Below are positions 28,101-35,832 of a stretch of 64,000 nt of DNA, piece after piece. The translations under genes and the position numbers were made by a program. How positions within the stretch are numbered: the first letter of the stretch is position 1; every line of letters starts with the position of its first letter. Origin of the DNA: UBA6176 sp032119375 (lineage in GTDB: Bacteria > Verrucomicrobiota > Verrucomicrobiia > Limisphaerales > UBA9464); contig CAYSGH010000008.1 of assembly GCA_964430505.1 (NCBI GenBank), forward strand, positions 1 to 64,000. The letters run 5' to 3'. The notes under the pieces were generated by a model. The model saw only the letters and a list, made by a program, of their open reading frames with translations. It had not been told where the DNA came from and ran no database searches.

Positions 28101-29477
28101 CCGCCCATCCTGCCCCAGGGCCAGCGGTACTACCTCACTGTCGTCAATCCCTACGCGGACCCGCAGCCCTTCGCGCTGCGTGCCGACCTCGACATCGGCC
28201 TCGTGGTCCTGGCCAACGGCGTGCCGTTCACGCGCAACGGCACCACGCCCGGCTATCTTGACTACTACGCCTTCGACGTCAGCAGCAACGCCATCGGCGC
28301 GGCCTTTGAAATCCCGGCCATGACCGACGACGTGGACCTCTACCTGGCCAAGACGCCGGTGTTGCCCAGGCCGTTCCTGTACTCCTACGCCAGCACCAAC
28401 CGGGGCACGACCTCGGAGGCCATCGCGATCACCCAGTCGTCCGCGCCCGTCCCATTGGAGCCCGGCCGTTGGTTCCTCTCGGTGGCCACCCGCGGCACCA
28501 ACTCCGCCAGCTACAACATCATCGCCTCGGAGTTCGTCGCCGACATCGTCCTCCTCACCAACAACGTCGCCGTCACGGCCACCAACAACGCGGCCGGCAC
28601 GATGCAGTACTTCGCCATCGACGTGCCCGACGACGCCACCACGGCCAACTTCCAGCTCACGGACCTCTCGGGCGACGTCAACCTGTTCGTGAAGAAGGGC
28701 CTGCCGCTCGTCAGCACCAACAGCTTCGACTACGCCTCCGCCAACGTCGGGACCAACGTCGAGTCCATCATCGTCACCACCGCGTCCGCGCCCGTGCCCC
28801 TGGGCCCCGGCCGCTGGTATCTGGGCGTCCAGGCCATCGACCCGACGCCCTTGGTCTTCACGGTGGCGGTGTCCATCGGCTTCGACCGCCTCGACATCGA
28901 GACCCTCTTCGACGACCAACCCGTCGCACGCGCCGTGGATCCCGCCCGGTCGGCGGTGTTCCGCTTCGTCGTCCCAGTCGGTGCTCCCTCGGTGGCCTTC
29001 GAGATCTACAACCTCGACGCCGACGTGGACATGGCCGTGGGCCAGGGCTCCGTGCCGGGGCCGGGCATTCGGACGTTCTCGTTCCCCAAGCCGGGCCTTC
29101 AGCCGGAACTCGTGCTCCTCACCACGAACGACCTGCAAGACTTGTCCGGCGTTTGGTACGTGTCCGTGGGCAGCCAAGCCACCAACACGGCCCGCTTCAC
29201 CGTGCGCGCCGCCCTGCCTCGGGAGGGCGTTCCCAGTTCGCTCGCGCCCATCAGCGCCCGCCTCTTCATCGCGCCCGGCCAGGCGCCCGTGGTGGAGATC
29301 GATGCCGTGCCGGGCCAGGCGTATGTCGTCCAGGCGGCCTACGTGCTCGAGCAACCCCTGTCCTGGGTGGACGTGGGAACCCCGCAGGTGGCCACCAGCA
29401 CCACCCTCAGGCTGCCCATCGTCGTGGGCGAAGAGGAGGCCGTGTTCTTCCGCGTGGCACCCGTGACCGGGCCCTGA
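22197..29477 (+). CDS. Giant secreted S8 subtilase with P-domains, LamG-like and PPC repeats
   Basis: A 2426-residue exoprotease with a signal anchor at residues 1-25. The subtilisin-like domain (about 290-740) has the triad Asp321 (NVNDSGID), His349 (GHGTHVAGT) and Ser631 (SGTSMASP), with NNSWG for the oxyanion hole. A first P-like domain lies near 1085-1225 (FYDDLG, SLADFMG, PGVWFLETSDD). A second P-domain starts at 1379 (IKHDRASDLSVHLVNPQGD) and ends at 1846-1888 (GKSGTGRWTLELSDD). It is split by about 425 residues that hold LamG-like pieces and a DUF642-like sandwich. Pre-peptidase C-terminal (PPC) repeats fill about 1890-2330, and a final beta-sandwich ends in AVFFRVAPV. It follows the pilin cassette by 79 bases. 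Its stop is only 3 bases from the convergent panB stop. Confidence 0.93.
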   Translation: MRFLRRIAPVLLLFLTLGGTVLWMARPGRRPSLDATAASRVPEAHGPSSERRGSEVGSPADASAAPMPTVAAIWVPIVTLPKGAPLPHHDPKFPHRLRNTPEGIGALARRDDAILLRNALVDTSSGEPLAIPEELRSEGPAGTYIVQAVGRVDAAFRERLRALGVREISYVPNNALLVQASPEAAAALAAAPETRAVLPNEPYFKLEPALVGRVMEGRPAPARLMLTVVDGDAAVRAAEALGARIAERQRGPFGELVTADVDPGSMAALARLPGVTLLEEVHSRALLNDRAGFLLGSSIDFTNKERVEGLVGSNVLVNVNDSGIDARHPDLAGRVFSIDPVNLEDPVGHGTHVAGTIAGSGASSGSVRIAQGAATNAEFGGRAPAARLFIMPIDLDVGPVASDIFLQETYARTNLALNGASGRTNAPISNNSWGYPSATEYNSIAALYDAAVRDALPDVSGDQPILYVFAAGNEGGGGDNGLGGRADSLRSPGNAKNVVTVGALESRRMLTNTVVYDTNGVMVRSGMTVLPDRGYNPDDPSYETNAVFEAEVDSDTQVASFSSRGNVGIGSEGEFGRFKPDVVAPGSYILSTRSAQWRLEYQMDPADDLWPVTEELLSETEPHYRYESGTSMASPAIAGILAQIQEYYEVRRNNRIPVAGYKAILINSAEVDNAAYQPKPNNTINYAGWGRPSVQRSIRSGFTAASKTLNGFPGGGASTGGTNDQLIGFPIVGRTNFEGLVTGESRSYKVRLSNAEATNSPVWITLAWTDPPGNPASAVKLVNDLDLVVTNAANGEFFLGNVLVAGTPYSRVLTATNAVNPDPGSDPFGNPVIQTNQPPAVPDFINNIERIVIPAPVPREFIVTVHARRVNVNALQMHPNQVVQDAALVIRSSAPEDMGIVGTVEDVTLTNSTATVSYTRPPTRVLTNGYPLLRERVGANSPLVGTTNGSTNQWRFYVFTNTPGKASFGGTLTNGSNVAFVTFFPQNLSSPRIEEPDIDLYVSRDPRLTNLVPAAIASAWKSTQRGGQEFIVFTNAPVTGEVYYVGVKSEDQKAGTYGFVTVSSTRPFGSLRPDGNLGFFGIPLIQPIPDGTPDNPGVGLTMAIGIGVGLVERVWVEQTLSHGNFPDLIGTLVYNRRTAVLNNHGNLRTRGGDVVGFQFGTNITTFYDDLGSRTFPGSVRTDGPGSLADFMGEAMPGVWFLETSDDALGYQGRVDNLEVIVRATPTPQGYGQQDEELICGEVVQPEEGNFYPVDVGRRASELRVVITNIQPARPLVVHIRRDFPPDPADPDASDKVVTLPPTGGLVSLGIRDEPPLQPGRYFVGVFNESLAPVEYCYSISVRQDLNDQFSKTIRSGPGDVGSLTDAARTLSQLFVGDTRPVADVELGLRIKHDRASDLSVHLVNPQGDRMLVVENRGRTVSKGYGGTVVVSNYQHVALTVDPLTTSVGLFVNGVRVAASNVGPVQLPSNLRLSLANDPTRRFTSARAAAALDDVGYWRRPLTTNEVQDIYTDGRVGFGKLPSRQADGLAALWPFDNNGNDVLGVNDTALLGFSQFVPGQIDTGLRFVGVTAEARTPVLPIDPGLGFTLEGWVQAYPDNRGIVFGAWGPESGLSTPALLVGFDPPWGNGPGSVSAVFLDGSGQPVVVSSAPSLVKVSDLSTNASYAVFSDRTNLSQGVVKFAQPPYLGTNSGAVLVGSNSFEGIAPGIRRPGTIVDGWTVLTNDVAVAFLGAEAQAGVQALALGNGAAAFRSQSATGTRFRGSVQLRAHPASTNPVTAALYINGELDQTVELTTNWVRADFRFRTLSNRVDVALAATTTNHVATNGEPQGVVLDTFVLEQLGAELSYLPEESFEPVLGKSGTGRWTLELSDDRGRVQGVLDSWELRLTFMQTNRPVVRLTNGIAYSGTLAPGESAYFRVDVPLEARAATNTVFSGVYLPLFYSDSGIPTGSDPGDVLAPSNPFLVGTNTPPILPQGQRYYLTVVNPYADPQPFALRADLDIGLVVLANGVPFTRNGTTPGYLDYYAFDVSSNAIGAAFEIPAMTDDVDLYLAKTPVLPRPFLYSYASTNRGTTSEAIAITQSSAPVPLEPGRWFLSVATRGTNSASYNIIASEFVADIVLLTNNVAVTATNNAAGTMQYFAIDVPDDATTANFQLTDLSGDVNLFVKKGLPLVSTNSFDYASANVGTNVESIIVTTASAPVPLGPGRWYLGVQAIDPTPLVFTVAVSIGFDRLDIETLFDDQPVARAVDPARSAVFRFVVPVGAPSVAFEIYNLDADVDMAVGQGSVPGPGIRTFSFPKPGLQPELVLLTTNDLQDLSGVWYVSVGSQATNTARFTVRAALPREGVPSSLAPISARLFIAPGQAPVVEIDAVPGQAYVVQAAYVLEQPLSWVDVGTPQVATSTTLRLPIVVGEEEAVFFRVAPVTGP

Positions 29478-29480
29478 CCG

Positions 29481-30329
29481 TCACGGCCGGGATGCGGTCG
29501 CCGCCGGCGGCGCGGGCGGTGGCTCCATCCGCCGAGCCTCGACCTCGGCGACCCATGCGGCCGCCGTCGCGCGAATGTCCGCGCCCGTGCTCAGCCGCGG
29601 CCGCACAAAGCGCGGCGTGAACCACGGGAACCCACCCACCAGGTCGGGAGTCACCAGGATCTGGCCATCACACTCGGTCCCTGACCCAATGCCGAGGGTG
29701 ACCATCGTGCGGCACTGGCGGGTGATCTCGGCCGCCACCGGGGGCGTGACCAACTCCAGCACGCACGCAAACGCTCCGGCGGCCTCCAAGGCGAGCGCGT
29801 CGTCCAGCAACCGCTGGCGCCCTTCCTCGTCCCGGCCCTTGATCCGGTACTTCCCGCCCTCCTCCACCACGTGTTGCGGCAACATTCCGAGGTGACCGCA
29901 GAACGGGATTCCCGCGGAAACGATGGCGTGCACCTGCCCGATGATTTCGCGGCCGCCCTCGGCCTTCACGTAGCCGGCGCCGTCGGACGCCAGCAACCGG
30001 GCGTTGGCCAAGGCCTGCTCGGGCGTCTCATAGGACTGGTACGGCAGGTCGCAGCCCACCAAGGCGCGGCACTGGGCGCGTGCGACGGCCCGCAGGTGGT
30101 GCCGCATGTCCTCCATCGTGACGTGCGTGGTGTCCGGATGCCCCAGCACCACCATGCCCAGGGAATCGCCCACCAAGATCAACGGCACGCCCGCCTCGTC
30201 CAGCAGGCGGGCCGTGGGATGGTCGTAGGCGGTCAGGGCCGCCACGGGCGCCCCGCCCTTGCGGGCGCGAATGGACTCGGGCGTCTGACGCGATGGAGAC
30301 ACCGGGATGACGTCGCGGGCTTGCGGCAC
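29481..30329 (-). CDS. panB: 3-methyl-2-oxobutanoate hydroxymethyltransferase (ketopantoate synthase)
   Basis: PanB adds a one-carbon unit from methylene-tetrahydrofolate to 2-oxoisovalerate in pantothenate and coenzyme A synthesis. Family motifs are clear: VAALTAYDHPTARLLDEAG, ILVGDSLGMVVLGH with the metal-binding Asp, VKAEGG, PFCGHLGMLPQ, and the late IGSGTECDGQILV with MVTLGIG before it. The start is the GTG at 30329, because GAGGA lies 5 bases upstream and overlaps the epimerase stop. This gives 282 residues, close to the family length of 265-280; a longer ATG frame from 30425 would run deep into the epimerase gene. It forms an operon with the epimerase, although the two pathways are unrelated. 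Confidence 0.95.
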   Translation of the reverse strand: MPQARDVIPVSPSRQTPESIRARKGGAPVAALTAYDHPTARLLDEAGVPLILVGDSLGMVVLGHPDTTHVTMEDMRHHLRAVARAQCRALVGCDLPYQSYETPEQALANARLLASDGAGYVKAEGGREIIGQVHAIVSAGIPFCGHLGMLPQHVVEEGGKYRIKGRDEEGRQRLLDDALALEAAGAFACVLELVTPPVAAEITRQCRTMVTLGIGSGTECDGQILVTPDLVGGFPWFTPRFVRPRLSTGADIRATAAAWVAEVEARRMEPPPAPPAATASRP

Positions 30330-30336
30330 CGGTTCC

Positions 30337-31329
30337 TCAGCGATAACGCGGTGCCATCTGGTCGTGGATCCACGCGTAGGTCTTCGCCAGCCCGTCCTTG
30401 AGGCGCGTGGAGGGCTCCCAGCCAAACGCCGACTGGATCAGGGTGTTGTCCGAGTTGCGGCCGTTGACGCCCTTGGGTGCGGACAGGTTGTAGGAACGGT
30501 GCAGGCGGATGCCGGCGATTTCCTCGACGATGTCCACGAGCTGGTTGATGGAGACGAGCTCGGACGACCCGATGTTGATGGGCTCCACGAAGTCCGAGTG
30601 GGTCAGCATCTGGGTGCCGTGGAGGCAGTCGTCGATGTACATGAACGACCGTGTCTGGAGGCCGTCGCCCCAGATCTCGATCTCGTGCTTCCCGGTGAAC
30701 TGGGCCTGGAGGACCTTGCGGCAAATCGCGGCGGGGGCCTTCTCGCGCCCGCCCTCGAAGGTGCCGAGCGGCCCATACACGTTGTGGTACCGGGCCACGC
30801 GCGCCTGCACCCCGAAGTCCTCGCGGAAATGGCGGCACATGCGCTCGGAGAACAGCTTCTCCCAGCCGTAGCCGTCCTCGGGCATCGCCGGGTAGGCATC
30901 CGCCTCCTTCAACGCCGTGACGTTGGGGTCGCGTTGCTTGTCCGCGTTGTAAACGCAGGCGCTCGACGCATAGAAGAACCGCTTCACCCCAATGTCCCGC
31001 GCGGCCATCAGCAGGTGCGTGTTGATCAAGACGCTGAGCATGCACAGGCCCTTGTTCAGCTCGATGAAGCCCATCCCGCCCATGTCGGCCGCCAGGTTGT
31101 ACACGACGTCCGCGCCCTGGATCGCCTGGTAGCAGGCCGCCTTGTCCTCCAGGTCCAGCACCACGTTCTCCACCTCGGGGTGGCGCTGGTACCAATCGCC
31201 CTGTGGCTTGCAATCCACCGACCGCACCCGGCGATAGCCTTGCTTCAGTAGGTCTGCAACGAGGTGGCCTCCGATGAAGCCACCGCCCCCGCACACCACC
31301 ACCATGTCCGACGTGTTCCTCGCGCTCAT
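30337..31329 (-). CDS. GDP-mannose 3,5-epimerase-like extended SDR enzyme
   Basis: A 330-residue NAD-dependent epimerase. The N-terminal Rossmann motif is GGGGFIGGHL. Catalytic Tyr154 and Lys158 form YGWEK. SSACVYN provides Cys125, and GGREKAPAA provides Lys197. In the plant GDP-mannose 3,5-epimerase the acid/base pair Cys145 and Lys217 is 72 residues apart, and here the spacing is also 72. WGDGLQTRSF and VNGRNSDN are further plant-like signatures. The product would be GDP-L-galactose or GDP-L-gulose, a precursor of surface polysaccharides or vitamin C-like compounds. The ATG at 31329 gives a compact protein; the frame is open further upstream without similarity. It is followed by panB after 7 bases. 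Confidence 0.9.
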   Translation of the reverse strand: MSARNTSDMVVVCGGGGFIGGHLVADLLKQGYRRVRSVDCKPQGDWYQRHPEVENVVLDLEDKAACYQAIQGADVVYNLAADMGGMGFIELNKGLCMLSVLINTHLLMAARDIGVKRFFYASSACVYNADKQRDPNVTALKEADAYPAMPEDGYGWEKLFSERMCRHFREDFGVQARVARYHNVYGPLGTFEGGREKAPAAICRKVLQAQFTGKHEIEIWGDGLQTRSFMYIDDCLHGTQMLTHSDFVEPINIGSSELVSINQLVDIVEEIAGIRLHRSYNLSAPKGVNGRNSDNTLIQSAFGWEPSTRLKDGLAKTYAWIHDQMAPRYR

Positions 31330-31521
31330 GTGAACCGGCGAAGCGTGCCCCGCCGCGCGGAGGCCGGAAAGATGGAAGTTTTCGGGTCTTCGGGGGGGGC
31401 GGTTGATCCGCAGGCCGCGGTGACGGATCGGCTTGGAAACGGCAGTTGGAATCGCTGAACGCCGTGAGCCCTCGCGATGCGGCACGCTTGCCGGTCGCGG
31501 TGCGCCGGCTCCTGCCCTTGC

Positions 31522-33462
31522 CTACTCCGCCGCGTCGGCCTCGAGCGACGCGAGGCGGGAGGCCTCCTCTTCCCAGTCGCGGGTGGCATAGGCCAGGTCC
31601 ATGACGATGGATCGCAGGCGCTGGTTGATCTCCACGGCGCGGCCCGGGGCGGCGTAGGTGCCGGGTTGCTCGAGTTCGACCGCGAGGGCGGCCTGTTGCT
31701 TCTCCAGGTCGGCAATCTTCTTCTCCAGCTCCCCCACCTTGCGTCGGCACGAAGAGAGGTGGCGGCGCGCCTCGGCGGCGAGTTGCCGACGCTCCTTTTG
31801 CGAAATTCGGGGTCCGTCGTCCTGGACGATGGGCGCGGCGGGCGCGGGGGCGGGACGCGGCGCCTGGGCGGGACGCGGCGCCGGGGCCGGGGCAGCCTTG
31901 GGCACGTTCCCCGCGCGGGCATCCCGCAAGGGAGGCGGGCCGGCCCCGGCCGCCGTCAACGCCGTGCGCGCCGAGCCGGCCTTGGACTTCTCGAGATAAT
32001 AGTCGTAGTCGCCAGCGTAGGGCGTCAGGCGGCCCGCGTTGACGTGGACGACCTTGCCCGCGACGGACCGGATGAAGTGCACGTCATGGGAGACGAACAC
32101 GAGCGTGCCCGTGAACTCCGTGAGCGCGGCGACGAGTGCGTCGATGGAGGGGATGTCGAGGTGGGTGGTGGGCTCGTCCATCAACAGGAGGTTCGGCGGG
32201 TCGAGCAGCAACTTCACCAAGGCGAGGCGCGACTTCTCGCCGCCGCTGAGCACCTGCACCGGCTTGAAGACGTCGTCGTCGCGGAACAGGAAGCAGCCCA
32301 GCAGCGTGCGAACGTAGAGTTCCGTGACGCGCGCGGGGGTATCGAGCGCCTCCTGCAGCACGGTGCGCCCGGCCTGGAGCATCTCGGTGCGGTACTGCGA
32401 GTAATACCCGGGCCGCACGCGCAGGCCGAGGTCGCGCTCGCCGGCCTGGGGCGTGACCACGCCGGCCAGGAGCTTGAGCAAGGTGGACTTGCCCGCGCCG
32501 TTCGGGCCCACGAGCACGATCCGCTCGCCGCGTTCGGCCTCGAAGTCGAGCCCCTGGTAGATGGGGCGCGGGCCGTATGCGAAGTCCACCCGCTTGAGCG
32601 TCACGACCCGTCGGCCGGGCTGCTCCGGCTGCGGAAACGCAAAGTCCACGGTGGCCGACGGCGCGTCGGGCGCGTCGATCTTCTCCATGCGGTCGATCTG
32701 CTTGAGCTTCGCCTGCGCGCGGGTGGCGGTGGTGCTCTTGGCGCGGAAGCGGTTGACGAAGTCCATGAGGCGCGAGATCTCGCGCTGCTGGTTCTTGAAG
32801 GCGGCGCGTTGCTGCTCCTCCTGGGCCTCGCGTTGGACCAGGAAGTCGTCGTATTGGCCGGCGTAGCGCCACAGGCGTCCGTTGCGCAGCTCGAGGATGC
32901 CCGTGACGAGGCGGTTGAGGAACTCGCGGTCGTGCGAGATCACCACGATCCCGCCCGGGTAGTGCCGAAGGTAATCCTGGAACCACAGCAACGTCTCGAG
33001 GTCGAGATGGTTGGTGGGCTCGTCCAGCATCAACAGGTCCGGCTCCTGCACCAGCAACCGCGCCAGGTGCGTGCGCATCACCCAGCCGCCCGACAGCTCC
33101 CGCACCGGCCGGTCAAAGTCCGTCTCCTTGAACGACAACCCCTTCAGGATGCGCTTCGCCTTCGCCACCAACGACCCGTCCATCGACCCGTGCGCCTCCG
33201 TCCCCGTCGCCAGCTCGATCACCGTCTCGTCGCCCGCCGGGGCCGACTCCTGTGGCAGGAACCCCACCGTCGCGCCCCGTTGACGCGTCACCTGGCCGTC
33301 GTCCGGCTCCTCCTGGTCCAGCAGGATGCGGAACAACGTGGACTTCCCCGCGCCGTTGGCCCCCACCAACCCGAGGCGGTCGGCGCGGTTGATCGTGAGG
33401 CTGACGCCCTCGAAGAGCGTCCTCGGCCCGTAGGACTTGGAGATTTCGGATAAGGTGAACAC
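31522..33462 (-). CDS. ABC-F family ATPase (duplicated ATP-binding cassettes)
   Basis: A soluble protein of 646 residues from the GTG at 33462, where the family-typical VFTLSEISKSYGPRTLFEG begins; an in-frame ATG at 33522 would add 20 residues. Two ABC domains carry Walker A (GANGAGKST, GPNGAGKST), signatures (LSGGW, LSGGEKSRLALVKLL) and Walker B (LMLDEPTNHLD, LLMDEPTTHLD). The linker between them is rich in Arg and Lys. After an Ala/Pro-rich spacer comes a C-terminal coiled coil (ELEKKIADLEKQQAAL). There is no membrane segment. ABC-F proteins act on ribosomes, some giving antibiotic tolerance; the layout is most like Uup/YdiF types. The exact role is not known. Confidence 0.9.
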   Translation of the reverse strand: MFTLSEISKSYGPRTLFEGVSLTINRADRLGLVGANGAGKSTLFRILLDQEEPDDGQVTRQRGATVGFLPQESAPAGDETVIELATGTEAHGSMDGSLVAKAKRILKGLSFKETDFDRPVRELSGGWVMRTHLARLLVQEPDLLMLDEPTNHLDLETLLWFQDYLRHYPGGIVVISHDREFLNRLVTGILELRNGRLWRYAGQYDDFLVQREAQEEQQRAAFKNQQREISRLMDFVNRFRAKSTTATRAQAKLKQIDRMEKIDAPDAPSATVDFAFPQPEQPGRRVVTLKRVDFAYGPRPIYQGLDFEAERGERIVLVGPNGAGKSTLLKLLAGVVTPQAGERDLGLRVRPGYYSQYRTEMLQAGRTVLQEALDTPARVTELYVRTLLGCFLFRDDDVFKPVQVLSGGEKSRLALVKLLLDPPNLLLMDEPTTHLDIPSIDALVAALTEFTGTLVFVSHDVHFIRSVAGKVVHVNAGRLTPYAGDYDYYLEKSKAGSARTALTAAGAGPPPLRDARAGNVPKAAPAPAPRPAQAPRPAPAPAAPIVQDDGPRISQKERRQLAAEARRHLSSCRRKVGELEKKIADLEKQQAALAVELEQPGTYAAPGRAVEINQRLRSIVMDLAYATRDWEEEASRLASLEADAAE

Positions 33463-33567
33463 GCGAACTAGCCGCGAGTCTCCGGATGCCGCGCCCTCGC
33501 GCCAAGCCTCGTGTTCGCCCATCGGCCGAACGCTGGGAGCGCGGCCATCCCCGGCCGCACCCCCGCG

Positions 33568-33597
33568 TTGACGCCGTGCGCCTCCTTTCGCTCTATT
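33568..33597 (+). promoter_or_regulatory. Candidate promoter of ispG
   Basis: TTGACG (33568-33573) and TCTATT (33592-33597) are 18 bases apart. A start 6-7 bases beyond the -10 would fall at about 33604, only 4 bases before the ATG at 33608, so the mRNA would be nearly leaderless. Confidence 0.4.
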
Positions 33598-33607
33598 GGC
33601 CCCGCCA

Positions 33608-35407
33608 ATGAGCTATTGCGCGTCCCCCTGGAACTTCTCCCGGCGCCCCACCCGCGAGGTCGTCGTCGGCGACCCCGCCGCCGGCGGCGTCGTCATCGGC
33701 GGCCATCACCCCGTCGTCCGCCAGTCCATGATCACCTGCGACACCATGGATACGCAGGCCTGCATCCGGCAGACGCTCGACCTCGTCGCCGTCGGCTGCC
33801 AGATCGTGCGGATCACCGCCCCCACCGTGAAGGACGCCGCCAACCTCCAGCACATCGTCGCCGGCCTCCGCGCCCAAGGCTGCCGCGTCCCCATCGTCGC
33901 CGACATCCACTTCAAGCCCGAGGCCGCCATGGAGGCCGTCCAGTGGGTCGAGAAGGTCCGCGTCAACCCGGGCAACTACGCCGACAAGAAGAAGTTCGCC
34001 ATCAAGGAATACACCGACGCCGACTACGCCGCCGAGCTGGCACGCGTCGAGGAGGCCTTCGCCCCCCTCGTCCAGGAATGCCTCCGCCTCGGGCGCGCCC
34101 TTCGCATCGGCACCAACCATGGCTCCCTCTCGGACCGCATCATGAACCGGTACGGCGACACGCCGCTCGGCATGGTGGAGAGCGCCCTCGAGTTCGCGCG
34201 CGTCTGCCGTCGCATGGGCTTCCACAACTTCGTGTTCTCCATGAAGTCCTCGAACCCCAAGGTCATGGTCGAGTGCTACCGCCTCCTCGCCGCCCGCCTC
34301 GCGGAGCTGGGGCCCGACTGGAACTACCCCCTCCACCTCGGCGTCACCGAGGCCGGCGAGGGCGAGGACGGCCGCATCAAGTCCGCCATCGGCATCGGCG
34401 CGCTCCTGGCCGATGGCATCGGCGACACGATCCGCGTGTCCCTCACGGAGGACAGCCCCCGCGAGATCGCCGTGTGCAACGAGCTGCTCGCCCTCATGCC
34501 CGCCCTCGTGCATCGGCCCGAAGACACGCCGCTCCCGGAGCAACCCCTGCCGTGGGATCCCTTCACCTTCAAGCGCCGCACCACCGCCGAGTCCGAGCTG
34601 CCTTCCGGCCTTCGCGGCGGGGCCGAGCACACCGTCCGCGTCGTCGTCACGCGCCCCACCTTCGACGCCGTCGCGCCCCGCATCTCCCCCAAGGCCGACG
34701 TCCGGCCCGAGGCCATCCACGAGGACATGAACCTCCTCGAGATCGACCCGCGCCAACCCATCGCTCCCGACCGGATCCCCTGCGACTCGCAGTGGGTGAC
34801 GGTGGCGGACGACGTGCCGTTGCCGCCCATCACGGCCTTCCGGCTCTTGGTGGTCCAGTTGCGCAAGGTCGGCCGTGCCAACCCCATCCTGCTCAAGGAC
34901 ACGTTGTCCTCGAACCCGCCCGCCCTCGCGCCGTCCGCCGCCCTCCTCCAGGCCGCCGTCAACCTCGGCGCGTTGCTCGCCGACGGCATCGGCGACGCCG
35001 TCCTCGTGCGTGGCGAGCCCGGCCCCGGGCAGTCGCTCCGACTCGCCTACAACATCCTCCAGGCCGCCGGCTGCCGTTCCTTCAAGACCGACTACGTCGC
35101 CTGCCCGAGCTGCGGCCGCACGTTGTTCGACCTCCAGTCCGTCACCGCCCGCATCAAGCGGCGCACCGACCACCTCAAGGGCGTCAAGATCGCCATCATG
35201 GGCTGCATCGTGAACGGCCCGGGCGAGATGGCCGACGCAGACTTCGGCTACGTCGGCGGGGCGCCCGGGAAGATCAACCTCTACGTCGGCAAGAAGCCCG
35301 TGCGCTTCAACATCCCCGAGGGCGAGGCCGTGGACCGGCTCGTGGACCTCATCCGCGATCACGGCAAGTGGGCCGAGCCCGAGCCCGAGCCGGAGCCCGC
35401 CCGGTAG
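33608..35407 (+). CDS. ispG: 4-hydroxy-3-methylbut-2-enyl diphosphate synthase, large form
   Basis: IspG (GcpE) reduces MEcPP to HMBPP in the non-mevalonate isoprenoid pathway. The N-terminal barrel shows SMITCDTMD, CQIVRITAPTVKDA, VADIHF and KVRVNPGNY. The C-terminal reductase part holds the three 4Fe-4S ligands Cys499 and Cys502 (CPSCGR) and Cys533 (MGCIVNGPGE). At 599 residues it is the large type with an extra domain inserted between the barrel and the cluster domain, as in plants, chlamydiae and Bacteroidetes, instead of the ~370-residue form of E. coli. It ends in an odd Glu-Pro repeat (EPEPEPEPAR). The ATG at 33608 fits the family N-terminus. Confidence 0.96.
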   Translation: MSYCASPWNFSRRPTREVVVGDPAAGGVVIGGHHPVVRQSMITCDTMDTQACIRQTLDLVAVGCQIVRITAPTVKDAANLQHIVAGLRAQGCRVPIVADIHFKPEAAMEAVQWVEKVRVNPGNYADKKKFAIKEYTDADYAAELARVEEAFAPLVQECLRLGRALRIGTNHGSLSDRIMNRYGDTPLGMVESALEFARVCRRMGFHNFVFSMKSSNPKVMVECYRLLAARLAELGPDWNYPLHLGVTEAGEGEDGRIKSAIGIGALLADGIGDTIRVSLTEDSPREIAVCNELLALMPALVHRPEDTPLPEQPLPWDPFTFKRRTTAESELPSGLRGGAEHTVRVVVTRPTFDAVAPRISPKADVRPEAIHEDMNLLEIDPRQPIAPDRIPCDSQWVTVADDVPLPPITAFRLLVVQLRKVGRANPILLKDTLSSNPPALAPSAALLQAAVNLGALLADGIGDAVLVRGEPGPGQSLRLAYNILQAAGCRSFKTDYVACPSCGRTLFDLQSVTARIKRRTDHLKGVKIAIMGCIVNGPGEMADADFGYVGGAPGKINLYVGKKPVRFNIPEGEAVDRLVDLIRDHGKWAEPEPEPEPAR

Positions 35408-35832
35408 CCCGCCCGCTGGTCGTCGTCGCGCTCCCCTGAGATGTCGGGGCTGCGTGGAAACTTGGAGACGGCCATGGGGCTTGATGGAGGCCGCGTCCCG
35501 TCATTCGGCGGCACCGATGCCGTGCCGGGGCGTGGGATCTTGCCTGCCCTTGGGGGAGACGACTTGGGCAGAACCATTCCGCGCGACGATCCTGGCGTGG
35601 CCGCCCTGGCCCCTCCTTGCAGCACATCGCGCGGATGTTTTGGGGCTTCATGCGCTGGTTGCGACGCCTCGTGCAGGCGTTGCGACGCGTCGTGGGGCCG
35701 TGGGGACGTCCCGTCCGCGCGTGGGACTCTCTCCACGTCCTGCAACAACGCTGCCTCCTCGCCCCGGAACCCTCTCCAACCCCCCCGGCTACCAACGAGA
35801 CCACCGGTCTCGATGGCCCCATCAACCCACGT
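35408..35832 (+). other. Intergenic stretch without a supported gene
   Basis: No recognisable gene. An imperfect 16-base direct repeat GTTGCGACGC-TCGTG-type occurs at 35658-35673 and 35679-35694 (one mismatch, 21-base period). Open frames exist on both strands but show only GC-driven composition. Confidence 0.4.

Noticed and set aside
21963..29354. A 2463-codon open frame on the minus strand opposite the subtilase gene
   Set aside because: It is an antisense shadow caused by high GC at third positions. It has no recognisable domain, and the plus strand carries a complete subtilase.
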